Of a stretch of DNA of 64,000 bases, positions 15,977 to 24,675 are shown piece by piece. Numbering within the stretch: position 1 is the stretch's first letter; each line of letters begins with the position of its first letter. The stretch covers positions 1-64,000 of the forward strand of contig FOHD01000004.1 in the NCBI GenBank assembly GCA_900111695.1. The letters are read 5' to 3'. Under the pieces are notes generated by a model, which was not told where the DNA came from, made no database searches, and saw only the letters and a program-made list of their open reading frames with translations. The position numbers and the translations under genes are program-made. This DNA is from Olsenella sp. KH3B4 (GTDB taxonomy: Bacteria; Actinomycetota; Coriobacteriia; Coriobacteriales; Atopobiaceae).

Positions 15977-16762
15977 CTACAGCGAGGGCACCTGCGCAGC
16001 GCGTTCGGCAGCGCCGTGCTCGCGTGCGGCGTCAACGAACGCCTCGAAGAGCTGCGGCTGGGTGCGGAGCTTCTCGGGGTGCCACTGCACTCCCAGGAAG
16101 AAGGTCTTCTCGCTAAACTCCAAACCCTCCGGGGTGCCATCCTCCGCCCAGGCCACAATGTGTCCCTCGGGCGCTTGCGTGTAGATGGCCTCGTGATGGA
16201 GCGAGTTAACCTCGCCCGAGGCGAACCCCAGAACCTTGGCAAGGCGGCTTGTCTCGGAAATGCGCACGTGGTGGACGGGGGAGTCGGGGGAGTCGCTGCG
16301 TGCGTGGAGGATGGTCTTGGTGGGATAGTCCTTGATGTCGCGCACGAGCGTGCCGCCAAGGGTCACGTTCATGACCTGCATGCCGCGGCAGATGCCCAGC
16401 ACCGGCACGTCGGCATCCCAGCACGCGCGCATGAGCGCCCACTCGAAGGCGTCGCGTGCGGGGCAGGTGAGCGAGATCTGCGAGTGGCTCTCCGGTGCGT
16501 AGGCGTGGCCGCTAAAGGAGCTGTCGGCAATGTCTCCGCCGCCCGTGAAGAGGATGCCGTCAAAACGACGCACGATGTCGGGGACAAGGTCCGTTGCGTC
16601 AAAGCCAAAGGGGATGGTGAAGGGAAGGGCCACCGGGAGACCGCCCGCGTCCGCCACCGATGCGGCGTAGTGGTCATCGGTCATGGTCCAGTTTGGGTTC
16701 TCGGGGTCCTCCCGAGGCCTTGACGTGATTCCGATGAGCGGCCTTGTGGCGGCGACTGGCAT
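15977..16762 (-). CDS. Gamma-glutamyl-gamma-aminobutyrate hydrolase family protein (class I glutamine amidotransferase-like)
   Basis: A 261-residue peptidase C26 protein of the PuuD type, expected to hydrolyse gamma-glutamyl amide bonds. The triad is visible: Cys in LGICRGMQVMNV, then HPE in GVQWHPEK; the leading PLIGITSRP and FDGILFTGGGDI also fit. The glutamyl substrate is unproven; no other putrescine-degradation genes adjoin. Start at 16762 is supported by GGGAGGAAAC directly upstream on the minus strand. Confidence 0.88.
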   Translation of the reverse strand: MPVAATRPLIGITSRPREDPENPNWTMTDDHYAASVADAGGLPVALPFTIPFGFDATDLVPDIVRRFDGILFTGGGDIADSSFSGHAYAPESHSQISLTCPARDAFEWALMRACWDADVPVLGICRGMQVMNVTLGGTLVRDIKDYPTKTILHARSDSPDSPVHHVRISETSRLAKVLGFASGEVNSLHHEAIYTQAPEGHIVAWAEDGTPEGLEFSEKTFFLGVQWHPEKLRTQPQLFEAFVDAAREHGAAERAAQVPSL

Positions 16763-16904
16763 GTTTCCTCCCCTGTGCAGTGTTCCGGGGGACTACCTTA
16801 GCCGACGGGCGAGGGCTAGGCCCGTCGCAGTTGCCAATCCAGAAAAAACGAACGCGTTAGGGCGAGGGACGCCGAGAAGGGCGGGGACATCGGCTGGGGC
16901 GCTC

Positions 16905-17020
16905 CTCTCGGCAAAACTGCGACTTAATTGCAGTCTCGGAGGGGGTCTCCGAGAATAACCGCAGGTAGAAGGCTTGTGGCTTCTCGGTGCGCTGCAATTA
17001 ACCCGCAGTTTTTGCCGAGA
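16905..17020. repeat. Family C palindromic repeat, copy 2
   Basis: This is the reverse-orientation copy of the element at 10810-10915. The arms are CTCGGCAAAACTGCG.. at 16906-16933 and ..CGCAGTTTTTGCCGAG at 16992-17019, enclosing a GC-rich middle. It lies in the 375-base gap between the amidotransferase and rarA; the rest of the gap is G+C-rich with no other feature. Confidence 0.85.
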
Positions 17021-17125
17021 AGGGCCGCCTTGCCGTCGCGCCCCCACCGCCCCGGCCGCAGCCCCGCCGTCGCCTCGTCGCCGCGGCCACCCCGCTCCCG
17101 CAGTCGTCGCGCTGTCGCCCTGGGC

Positions 17126-17131
17126 TACAAT
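17126..17131 (+). promoter_or_regulatory. -10 box placing the transcript start at the rarA ATG
   Basis: GGGCTACAAT ends at 17131, only seven bases before ATG 17139. Transcription would begin at or next to the A of the start codon, giving a leaderless message. No ribosome-binding site precedes the ATG. Confidence 0.55.
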
Positions 17132-17138
17132 CGACACC

Positions 17139-18581
17139 ATGGACAACCTCTTCACCAACATAGAGCGCTACAAGCGCACGATGAACGCCCCTCTCGCCGC
17201 GCGCATGCGCCCCCAGACCCTTGACGAGTACGTGGGCCAGACCGACGCCGTCGGCCCCGGCAGCTGGCTTCGCACCGCGATCGAGCATGACACGCTGTCG
17301 TCGGTGATCCTCTACGGGCCGGCCGGCACGGGCAAGACCACGCTGGCGCACATCATCGCCAACACGACGCACGCGGAGTTCGTCGAGGTTTCGGCTATCA
17401 CGGGGACGGTCAAGGACCTTCGCCGCGAGATAGACGCCGCCGAGAGCCGCCTGCTCTCCCTTGGCCGCCGCACGATTCTCTTCGTGGACGAGATACACCG
17501 CTTCAACCGCTCGCAGCAGGATGCGCTGCTGCATGCCGTCGAGGACCGTACCGTGGTCCTGGTGGGAGCCACCACCGAGAACCCCTATTTCGAGGTGAAC
17601 TCGGCGCTGCTCTCGCGCTCGCGCGTGGTTGAGCTCGAGCCTCTCGACGACGAGTCCATCCGGACCATCGTTCGCCGCGCGGTGACCTCGGAGTACGGCC
17701 TCAAGGGCGCCTTCACACTCGACGACGACGCCCTCGAGGAGATAGTCACCCTTGCCGGCGGCGACGGTCGTGCGTCTCTCACCTCACTTGAACTGGCAAG
17801 CCAGATGGCAGCTCCGGCTGGTACCGCCACGCCGGAGGAGCCCGTGCGCATCACGTGCGATCACGTTCTGGAGGCAAATCCTCGCCGTGGCCTGCCTTAC
17901 GACAAGTCTGGCGACATGCACTACGACATCATCTCCGCCTTCATCAAGTCCATGCGCGGAAGCGATCCCGACGCCGCGCTCTACTGGCTGGCGCGCATGA
18001 TCGACGCGGGCGAGGACATCAAGTTCATTGCGCGCCGCATCTTCATCCTCGCGTCAGAGGACATCGGCAATGCGGATCCGCAGGCGCTTCTCGTCGCCGA
18101 GGCCGCATTCAAGGCGACCGAGGTCATTGGCCTTCCCGAGTGTCGGATCAACCTTGCGCAGGCTGTCGAGTACATGGCCCTGGCGCCAAAGTCGAACGCT
18201 GCGGAGGCGGGGATAGATGCCGCCCTGAAGGAGGTCCGCGAGGGTCCGCGCCGAGAGGTGCCCAGCTACCTGCGCGACAGGCGCCGCCCTGGCTCGGACG
18301 AGTACGGTCCCTACCTCTATCCTCACGACTATCCCGCGGGTTGGGTCGAGCAACGCTACCTGCCCGAGGGTCTTGAGCGCGGCGCGTTCTATCATCCCAG
18401 CCCCCGTGGCTGGGAGGCCTGGCGCGTCGAGGCCACGGCGCGTGACCGGGCGGGGCTTCAGCCCCAGCCGGCAGACGGCGGTGACCAGGACGTCACGGGC
18501 TCCGTGGCTACGGGCGAGAACGGCGCGGACGCCACCGGCGCCGATGCCGCCGGCACCGAGGACGCCTCGCGCGAGGAATAA
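17139..18581 (+). CDS. rarA: Replication-associated recombination protein A
   Basis: A 480-residue AAA+ clamp-loader-like ATPase that acts at stalled replication forks. Walker A is YGPAGTGKTTLAH near residue 60, Walker B is ILFVDEIHRFNRSQQDALL, and sensor 1 is VGATTENPYFEVNSALLSR. The C-terminal tetramerisation domain includes KSMRGSDPDAALYWLARM. The last ~45 residues are an Asp/Ala/Thr-rich tail not needed by the family. The ATG has no Shine-Dalgarno sequence and lies immediately after a -10 box, so it may be translated from a leaderless message. Confidence 0.93.
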   Translation: MDNLFTNIERYKRTMNAPLAARMRPQTLDEYVGQTDAVGPGSWLRTAIEHDTLSSVILYGPAGTGKTTLAHIIANTTHAEFVEVSAITGTVKDLRREIDAAESRLLSLGRRTILFVDEIHRFNRSQQDALLHAVEDRTVVLVGATTENPYFEVNSALLSRSRVVELEPLDDESIRTIVRRAVTSEYGLKGAFTLDDDALEEIVTLAGGDGRASLTSLELASQMAAPAGTATPEEPVRITCDHVLEANPRRGLPYDKSGDMHYDIISAFIKSMRGSDPDAALYWLARMIDAGEDIKFIARRIFILASEDIGNADPQALLVAEAAFKATEVIGLPECRINLAQAVEYMALAPKSNAAEAGIDAALKEVREGPRREVPSYLRDRRRPGSDEYGPYLYPHDYPAGWVEQRYLPEGLERGAFYHPSPRGWEAWRVEATARDRAGLQPQPADGGDQDVTGSVATGENGADATGADAAGTEDASREE

Positions 18582-18793
18582 TCGCGGGCGGCTGCCGTTC
18601 GCCGCTTCTCGCGCTACCGTCTGGCTCTTCCGTCTGCCGTTTCAGCTTGCAGGACACGCCAGAAAAACGACAGGTTAGTACGGTTCCCCTCATTTGAGAG
18701 GTCATCGATTTGTAATGACTCTCGAGCAAGGCGCACCGATTGCGGTGCGCGGGATGGCTGGGCAGAGTCCGGCCAGAGGGGAAGGAACAAAGC

Positions 18794-19285
18794 ATGAAGA
18801 AGCAGGTACTGGTTGCAGGTCTTCTTGCCGCAACGCTCTGCATGCCGCTTGCGGCGTGTGGCGGCTCGTCGACTTCGTCTGCCAGCTCGTCGTCCTCCAC
18901 GACCACGAGCAGCACGAGCACAACGTCCAGCTCGTCGAGCGATAGCTCCAGCTCCGAGTTCGACGCCAACAAGGCCTACGCTGGTCAGTGGCGTGGCTCC
19001 GTCGAGATTACCGGCCAGACCGTCTATGGCACCGCCGGCGGCAGCGAGCAGATGCTCGACGTCAACCTTTCCGACGACGGCACCTGCGAGGTCAAGCCCC
19101 TCGAGGCTCACGCTGACCTCCTGACTGATACCGGCACCTGGGAGGGCACCGAGGACCAGATCACGCTGCACCTCTCGTCCAAGGACATCACGCTCAAGGT
19201 TGTCGACAAGAACACGCTTGAGGGTAACGCCGCAGACTTCGGCATCGCCGACTTCGACACCATCAACTTCGACTTCTACGGCTAA
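18794..19285 (+). CDS. Small secreted lipoprotein
   Basis: A 163-residue protein with a lipoprotein signal: MKKQ, a hydrophobic stretch, then the lipobox PLAACGG, with Cys 22 as the lipidation site. A Ser/Thr-only linker of about 30 residues follows, and residues about 57-163 form a small beta-rich domain containing YAGQWRGSVEI. Function is not recognised; the domain pattern resembles calycin-like ligand-binding lipoproteins of Coriobacteriia, which is a guess. ATG 18794 follows GGAAGGAACAAAGC. The upstream gap carries a small hairpin at GCGCACCGATTGCGGTGCGC. Confidence 0.75.
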   Translation: MKKQVLVAGLLAATLCMPLAACGGSSTSSASSSSSTTTSSTSTTSSSSSDSSSSEFDANKAYAGQWRGSVEITGQTVYGTAGGSEQMLDVNLSDDGTCEVKPLEAHADLLTDTGTWEGTEDQITLHLSSKDITLKVVDKNTLEGNAADFGIADFDTINFDFYG

Positions 19286-19292
19286 TAGCCAC

Positions 19293-19323
19293 ATGAGACA
19301 AAGGGACAGTCCCTTTGTCTCAT
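19293..19323. repeat. Perfect 31-bp palindromic repeat, copy 2
   Basis: Identical over all 31 bases to 4852-4882. It begins eight bases after the lipoprotein gene stop and precedes the GH3 gene. Confidence 0.9.
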
Positions 19324-19464
19324 GGGCCACGTGGGCGGGCGTTGGGAGCGCCTCGCTCGTAGGTCTGACGTTAATCGCGGGAATTGCCACGGTCTTTTGA
19401 CCGTGCGGAGGGAAGGCTGCGGCCCCCTGTGGGAGGGGGACCGCACGACAAGAGGAGAAGAGAT

Positions 19465-21936
19465 ATGCAAAGCAACCTGACGCGCAGGAACTTCCTGGCC
19501 GGTTCGGCTGCCGCGGCGGTGCTCGCAGGACTTGCGGGCTGCTCGACGGGTGGCTCCGCGACAAGCACGGACGCCGCGAACAAGAAGGGCAACGGCTACA
19601 CCGAGACTGCGACGGACTTTGGCTACACCGTGGTCGACAACGGCGATGGCAAGCAGCTCTCGTATTCGCCCGATTCGGGCCTCAAGCTCATCGAGAAGGA
19701 CGGCTACGCGTTCAAGGACTTCGAGGGCACGGGCGAGCTGGTTCCTTACGAGGACTGGCGTCTTACTGCCGAAGAGCGTGCTGAGGACCTCGCTGGCCGA
19801 CTCTCCATCGAGCAGATTGCCGGCCTCATGTGCTTCTCGGGCCACCAGAGCAAGGTCGAAGAAGACTGCTCGGTGACCGACGAGCAGAAGCAGTTCCTTG
19901 ATGGCAACGTTCGCGCAGTTCTCAACGCTGCATCCGCGTACCCTGCCTTCAAGCAGGCAACATGGGCAAACGCCATGCAAGCATATGTCGAGGCGTCCGA
20001 CAACAAGATTCCAATCAACTTCTCGTCTGACCCCCGCAACGGTAAGAACTGCGTTGACTGGCCGGGCAACCTTGCTCTTGCCGCAACCTTTGATCCGGAG
20101 GTGGCAAAGAGGGCTGGTGCTGGCATCGCGCACGATCTGCGTCTCATGGGCATCTCCATGTTCCTTGGCCCCCAGACCGATGTCGCTTCCGATCCTCGCT
20201 GGACGCGTTTCTCGGGGACCTTTGGCGAGGACCCGGCGCTCTCGCGTGATACCTGCAAGGCATTCATTGACGGCATGCAGTCAACGACCGACGAGAATGG
20301 CAACGATCTGGGTTGGGGTAAGGACTCCCTTGCCGCCATGGTCAAGCACTGGCCTGCCGAGGCTCCCGGTGAAGGTGGACGAGAGGGTCACAAGGACGGC
20401 GGAAAGTTCGCCATTTATCCCGGCAAGAACTTCGAAGCCTGCATGATTCCGTTCGTTGACGGCGCCTTCAAGCTCGACGGCAAGACCGGCTGCGCGTCTT
20501 CGATCATGACCTCCTACACCATCGCCTTCGACGAGGATAACGAGTACGGCGAGCTGGTCGGCTCCGGATTCTCCGAGTACAAGGTTACCGAGCTTCTCCG
20601 CAACCGCTTTGGGTTTGCCGGTTCTGCGTGCACCGACTGGGCAGTCCTCAACGACCCTGGCGCAGGTATGGCTACCTGCTGGGGCCTCGAGGACACCAAT
20701 GTCTGGACGCCGGCAAAGCGCGCATCCAAGTCCGTCTCCGTCGGCGTTGACCAGATGGGCGGCTGCAATGACCCCACACTTCTCGTCTCGGCGTACAACG
20801 ACATGAAGGACGAGCTTGGTGAGGACAAGGCGAAAGAGAACTTCAAGAACTCCGCGAAGCGCCTGCTGCTCAGCTACTTCAACACCGGAATCTTCGAGGA
20901 TCCCTACGTCAACGTCGATGACACGCGCTCCGAGGTCGACAAGGGCGATGACGCAACGAAGGAAGAAGCGCTTGCTGACCAGGTCAAGGGCATCGTAATG
21001 CTCAAGAACCATGGCAACGCCATCAAGGCTGGATCCGAGGGAACAAAGCCCAAGGTCTACGTTCCTATGAGGTTCTCCAAGTCCTTCGTCGGCGCTGGCT
21101 TCATGGGCGGCCGTGCCGAGACTCCGGCCTCGTGTGAGCTCCCCCTGTCGGAAGGCACACTCAAGAAGTACTTCGATGTCGTCACCGATACGCTTGCTGA
21201 GACCCTGACCGGTCCGGTGGACGAGAAGACTGGCAATGCGACGCCTACGCTCGACGATCTTACGCGCCTCACTGCTGCTGACATCGCGGACGTCGACTGC
21301 GTGCTCGTCTGCGCCAAGGCCCCGAGCAACGCAGACCCCAGATCCTCTCAGGATGCGGACGGCAACTACATCCCGCTCTCGCTGCAGTATCGTCCTTACA
21401 CCGCCGACTCCGAGTATGTGCGCCAGACCTCGATTGCTGGCGATCCTGCCGACGGCTCCAAGTGGGCCGAGCACGAGACTGCCAAGGGTGTCGAGATCGA
21501 GAACCGCAGCTACTACGGCCGCACCTCCGACATCACCAACGAGTATCAGCTCGACCAGATTCTCGAGGCGGCGGCGCTCGCTAAGGAGGCCGGTAAGCCC
21601 TGCATCGTGATCCTCGACATCACGCAGCCGATGTGCGTCCACGAGTTTGAGCCTGAGGTTGATGCGATTCTTGTCTCCATGTCTGGCTCTACTGAGGCAG
21701 CGTGCCGCATTGTTGCGGGTCTCGACGAGCCCTCCGGCCTGCTTCCCATGCAGATGCCCAAGGACATGCTTGACGTCGAGAAGCAGCTTGAGGATGTCTC
21801 CCGCGACATGGAGTGCTACACCGATGCGGATGGCAACACGTACGACTTCGCCTACGGCCTCAATTACTCCGGAAAGATCTCGGACGATCGTACGAAGAAG
21901 TATGGTGTCGATCCTCTGACCAAGCTGGACGACTAG
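19465..21936 (+). CDS. Glycoside hydrolase family 3 lipoprotein
   Basis: An 823-residue exported enzyme. The N-terminus has a twin-arginine-like motif TRRNFLAG, a hydrophobic core and the lipobox LAGC, so it is probably Tat-exported and lipid-anchored. The GH3 barrel spans about residues 90-450: MVKHWPAEAPGEGGREGHK is the conserved loop and the catalytic nucleophile is the Asp of CTDW. The C-terminal alpha/beta domain includes CIVILDITQPMCVHEF and ILVSMSGSTEAACRI. It belongs to the long GH3 subgroup that hydrolyses beta-glucosides or related glycans; specificity is unknown. ATG 19465 has AGGAGAAGAG upstream. Confidence 0.85.
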   Translation: MQSNLTRRNFLAGSAAAAVLAGLAGCSTGGSATSTDAANKKGNGYTETATDFGYTVVDNGDGKQLSYSPDSGLKLIEKDGYAFKDFEGTGELVPYEDWRLTAEERAEDLAGRLSIEQIAGLMCFSGHQSKVEEDCSVTDEQKQFLDGNVRAVLNAASAYPAFKQATWANAMQAYVEASDNKIPINFSSDPRNGKNCVDWPGNLALAATFDPEVAKRAGAGIAHDLRLMGISMFLGPQTDVASDPRWTRFSGTFGEDPALSRDTCKAFIDGMQSTTDENGNDLGWGKDSLAAMVKHWPAEAPGEGGREGHKDGGKFAIYPGKNFEACMIPFVDGAFKLDGKTGCASSIMTSYTIAFDEDNEYGELVGSGFSEYKVTELLRNRFGFAGSACTDWAVLNDPGAGMATCWGLEDTNVWTPAKRASKSVSVGVDQMGGCNDPTLLVSAYNDMKDELGEDKAKENFKNSAKRLLLSYFNTGIFEDPYVNVDDTRSEVDKGDDATKEEALADQVKGIVMLKNHGNAIKAGSEGTKPKVYVPMRFSKSFVGAGFMGGRAETPASCELPLSEGTLKKYFDVVTDTLAETLTGPVDEKTGNATPTLDDLTRLTAADIADVDCVLVCAKAPSNADPRSSQDADGNYIPLSLQYRPYTADSEYVRQTSIAGDPADGSKWAEHETAKGVEIENRSYYGRTSDITNEYQLDQILEAAALAKEAGKPCIVILDITQPMCVHEFEPEVDAILVSMSGSTEAACRIVAGLDEPSGLLPMQMPKDMLDVEKQLEDVSRDMECYTDADGNTYDFAYGLNYSGKISDDRTKKYGVDPLTKLDD

Positions 21937-21946
21937 CCCCACCCTC

Positions 21947-21982
21947 CCTGCCCGGCCGCACTCTCCCTTGTGGTCGGGCAGG
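21947..21982 (+). terminator. Possible terminator hairpin after the GH3 gene
   Basis: CCTGCCCGGCC at 21947-21957 pairs with GGTCGGGCAGG at 21972-21982 with one mismatch. It lies 10 bases after the stop, but no T-run follows. Confidence 0.45.
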
Positions 21983-22097
21983 TCCCCTCGGGGATGAGGG
22001 GTTCCTAGTAGGGACGCGTCATTCTTCCTCCTAAATCCCAGCGCGTCCCAGCGACCGGGGTCGGCACCGCGCCGATCCCGGTTCGTGTGTCTTTGTG

Positions 22098-22376
22098 GCG
22101 GGGGCGTTCCTTTGGCGCCGGGATGACGCCGTAGAGCGGGTTTCGTATGCAGTCGGCAGGCGCCCGGTCAGCAGGCGCTCCGGCCGTTCAATGCCGGCCT
22201 GGGGATCTCCCCGGCCCGCAAAAGCGCACACCAAAACGACTGGTCACTACCAGCTTCCTGGGAAAACGCGCCTGGCGAGAAGCCCAGATCGTTTTCGTGT
22301 GCGCTTTTGCCCCAACCGGCTGCGGAGACGCGCCCTCTGGCGCCAGAACGGCGCCGAAGCGGCGGTTTCCGCAGCC
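22098..22376. repeat. Composite intergenic repeat (unit B - palindrome A - unit B), copy 1
   Basis: The 538-base gap between the GH3 and ABC genes holds three parts. A GGCGCC-containing unit lies at about 22098-22155. Palindrome A lies at 22218-22310: 22-base arms at 22218-22239 and 22289-22310, one mismatch, enclosing GGTCACTACCAGCTTCCTGG. A second GGCGCC unit lies at about 22320-22376. The same order occurs at 36134-36405. Confidence 0.8.
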
Positions 22377-22426
22377 TTCACGTCCCCCGTCTCTGCCTCG
22401 GCGTGTCGACATCCCGCCCCATCCGC

Positions 22427-22432
22427 TATGAT
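22427..22432 (+). promoter_or_regulatory. Probable -10 box of the ABC exporter gene
   Basis: CCGCTATGAT ends at 22432, 42 bases before the ATG. It fits the GCTAnnAT pattern seen elsewhere in the window. No clear -35. Confidence 0.4.
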
Positions 22433-22474
22433 GTCGCGCGGACAACATTCGCATCGCAGATAGGAACCTCACGC

Positions 22475-24277
22475 ATGGGCAACGGTACTTCTAGGTCCAC
22501 GGCGCACCGTCGCCGCGGTCTCTTCTCCAGTTTTCTCGGCTACTACGCCGGTCAGATGCATCTCTTCATCGCCGACATCATCTGTGCCATCGTCGTCGCC
22601 GGCATCGACCTCGCCTTCCCGCAGATCCTCCGCACGCTTACGGGAGGTCTCTTCCGGGAAGGTCCGGATGCTATCACCTCTGCGCTTCTCTACCTTCTCG
22701 TTGGCTTTGTCGTCATGTACGCCGTGCGCTTTGGGTGCCGCTACTTTGTGGCCTATTGGGGCCATGTCATGGGCGCGCGCATGGAGAGCCGCATGCGCGA
22801 GGACCTCTTTGACGCCTACGAGCGCATGAGCCTCTCGTTCTTTGACCGAAACAAGTCCGGCGACCTCATGAGCCGTCTGGTGAGTGACCTCTTCGACATC
22901 TCCGAGGCGGCCCACCACGGTCCGGAGTTCCTGCTCATCGGCTTCATCGAGGTCGTGGGCTCGTTCGTCATACTCTCGTTTATCAACGTGCCCCTCACCG
23001 CCTGCCTGGGTGTTGTTCTCGCCGTCCTCGTGGTCTACAACCTGCGCGCCAACCTCCAGATGAAGGCCGTCTTTCGCGAGAACCGCGTGCGCATCTCAAA
23101 CGTGAACTCGCGCCTCGAGGACAGTCTTTCCGGCGTGCACGTGGTCAAGAGCTTTGCCGCCGAGGACGTGGAGCGCGAGAAGTTCCGCGAGAGCAACGAG
23201 GCCTACCTTGACTCCAAGGTTCGCATGTATCGCGCCATGGGGCGCTACCAGGCCGGGATTGCCGCGCTCATGGGCATCCTCTACACGCTCATCGTGGTGA
23301 TGGGCGGTTGGCTCATCTCCCAGGGCCAGATGGAGGCCACCGACCTCGCCACCTACGCCCTCTACATTTCGCTCTTCACCGCGCCCATCGAGAACATCCT
23401 CAACTTCACCGAGACCTTCCAGAAGGCCATCGCCGGTTTCCGCCGCTTCAAGGAGATGGTCGACTCCCAGCCCGAGATCGAGGACGCCCCCGGCGCGCCG
23501 GCGCTCAAGGTAACCGAGGGCGCCATCTCGTACCACGATGTCCACTTTGCGTATGAGGACGGGGAAGGCAAGGGCGCTGGCGAGAACCCCGAGGTCATTC
23601 GTGGCCTCAACCTGGACATCCGCCCCGGCGAGACCATTGCCCTGGTGGGGGCGTCCGGCGGCGGCAAGTCCACCACCTGTGCGCTTCTCCCGCGCTTCTA
23701 CGACGTTGATTCCGGCTCCATCACCATCGACGGACAGGACGTGCGCTCGGTCACGCAGCGGAGCCTGCGCGAGGCCATTGGCATTGTGCAGCAGGAGGTC
23801 TATCTCTTTGACGGAACCATCGCCGAGAACATCGCCTACGGCAACCCGCACGCGACCATGGCGCAGATAGAGAGCGCTGCCGAGAAGGCCAACATCGCGG
23901 AGTTCATCAAGACGCTGCCCGATGGCTACGAGACCCAGGTGGGGGAGAGGGGCACTCGACTTTCGGGCGGACAGAAGCAGCGTATCGCCATCGCGCGCGT
24001 TTTTCTCAAGAACCCGAAGATCCTCATCTTGGATGAGGCGACCTCGGCCCTGGACAATGAGTCCGAGCACGCGGTGCAGGAGTCGCTCGCGTCGCTCTCC
24101 CGCGGGCGTACGACCATCGTGATTGCGCATCGGCTCTCGACCATTAAGGATGCCGACGAAATCGCGACAATCGATGCCGGGCGCGTGGTCGAGCGGGGGA
24201 CGCACGAGGAGCTGCTTGCACGCGGTGGCACTTATGCGCGGTACTACCGCATGCAGTTCGAGGGCACGCGCGCGTAG
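22475..24277 (+). CDS. ABC exporter, fused membrane and ATPase domains
   Basis: A 600-residue half-transporter of the MsbA/LmrA type that would work as a homodimer. Residues about 25-320 contain six membrane segments with the SFFDRNKSGDLMSRLVSDL coupling region. Residues about 350-600 form the nucleotide-binding domain: Walker A GASGGGKSTT, signature LSGGQKQRIAIARVFLKNP, Walker B ILILDEATSALDNESE and H-loop VIAHRLSTI. The substrate is unknown (lipid, drug or peptide). It stands alone between repeat-rich gaps rather than as one of a pair. Confidence 0.9.
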   Translation: MGNGTSRSTAHRRRGLFSSFLGYYAGQMHLFIADIICAIVVAGIDLAFPQILRTLTGGLFREGPDAITSALLYLLVGFVVMYAVRFGCRYFVAYWGHVMGARMESRMREDLFDAYERMSLSFFDRNKSGDLMSRLVSDLFDISEAAHHGPEFLLIGFIEVVGSFVILSFINVPLTACLGVVLAVLVVYNLRANLQMKAVFRENRVRISNVNSRLEDSLSGVHVVKSFAAEDVEREKFRESNEAYLDSKVRMYRAMGRYQAGIAALMGILYTLIVVMGGWLISQGQMEATDLATYALYISLFTAPIENILNFTETFQKAIAGFRRFKEMVDSQPEIEDAPGAPALKVTEGAISYHDVHFAYEDGEGKGAGENPEVIRGLNLDIRPGETIALVGASGGGKSTTCALLPRFYDVDSGSITIDGQDVRSVTQRSLREAIGIVQQEVYLFDGTIAENIAYGNPHATMAQIESAAEKANIAEFIKTLPDGYETQVGERGTRLSGGQKQRIAIARVFLKNPKILILDEATSALDNESEHAVQESLASLSRGRTTIVIAHRLSTIKDADEIATIDAGRVVERGTHEELLARGGTYARYYRMQFEGTRA

Positions 24278-24325
24278 GCGCCGGGGGGGCGCGGCTGGCG
24301 CCAGGGGTTGCGAGGCCCCCGTCGG

Positions 24326-24533
24326 ACAAAAGCGCACACCAAAACAATGGCGGGCTCTTCTCAGCGACGTTTTCCCAGGAAACTGGTAGTAACCGGTCGT
24401 TTTGGTGTGCGTTTTTTCGAGGCCCGGCTTCGTTCTGGGCAGAGAGAAGCGGGCTCCGGTGAGACCTTGGCGCCACAGGGCCAGTTATAGCAGCAACCCC
24501 GTACAAAGTCGCCGTTGTGGCGTCGCCCCGCCA
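24326..24533. repeat. Composite intergenic repeat, copy 3 (reverse orientation)
   Basis: Palindrome A lies at about 24326-24417 in reverse orientation to the 22.2 and 36.2 kb copies, including the complement of GGTTACTACCAG in its loop. It is followed at about 24463-24533 by the reverse complement of a GGCGCC unit. The gap 24278-24675 holds otherwise only a TAGAAT -10 box at 24604-24609. Confidence 0.8.
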
Positions 24534-24603
24534 TGCCGCGCATGCTCGGCGCGTCTCGCCATCCGACAGGTGTCTGGCAGGCGACCAAGTCCATCCAAAC
24601 GGG

Positions 24604-24609
24604 TAGAAT
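24604..24609 (+). promoter_or_regulatory. Probable -10 box of the DUF948/anti-sigma/sigma operon
   Basis: GGGTAGAATG with TAGAAT at 24604-24609, about 66 bases before the first ATG. No convincing -35. Confidence 0.4.
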
Positions 24610-24675
24610 GTCGGCGTACGTGTGGTGCGCCGCGCCCGACAACACAAGGGGGCGTCGCAGGAGAAGGGACACAAG

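Noticed and set aside
22218..22310. Reading the repeated palindromes as CRISPR repeats
   Set aside because: Copies lie kilobases apart, are long palindromes with conserved loops, and show no regular spacer array or cas genes.
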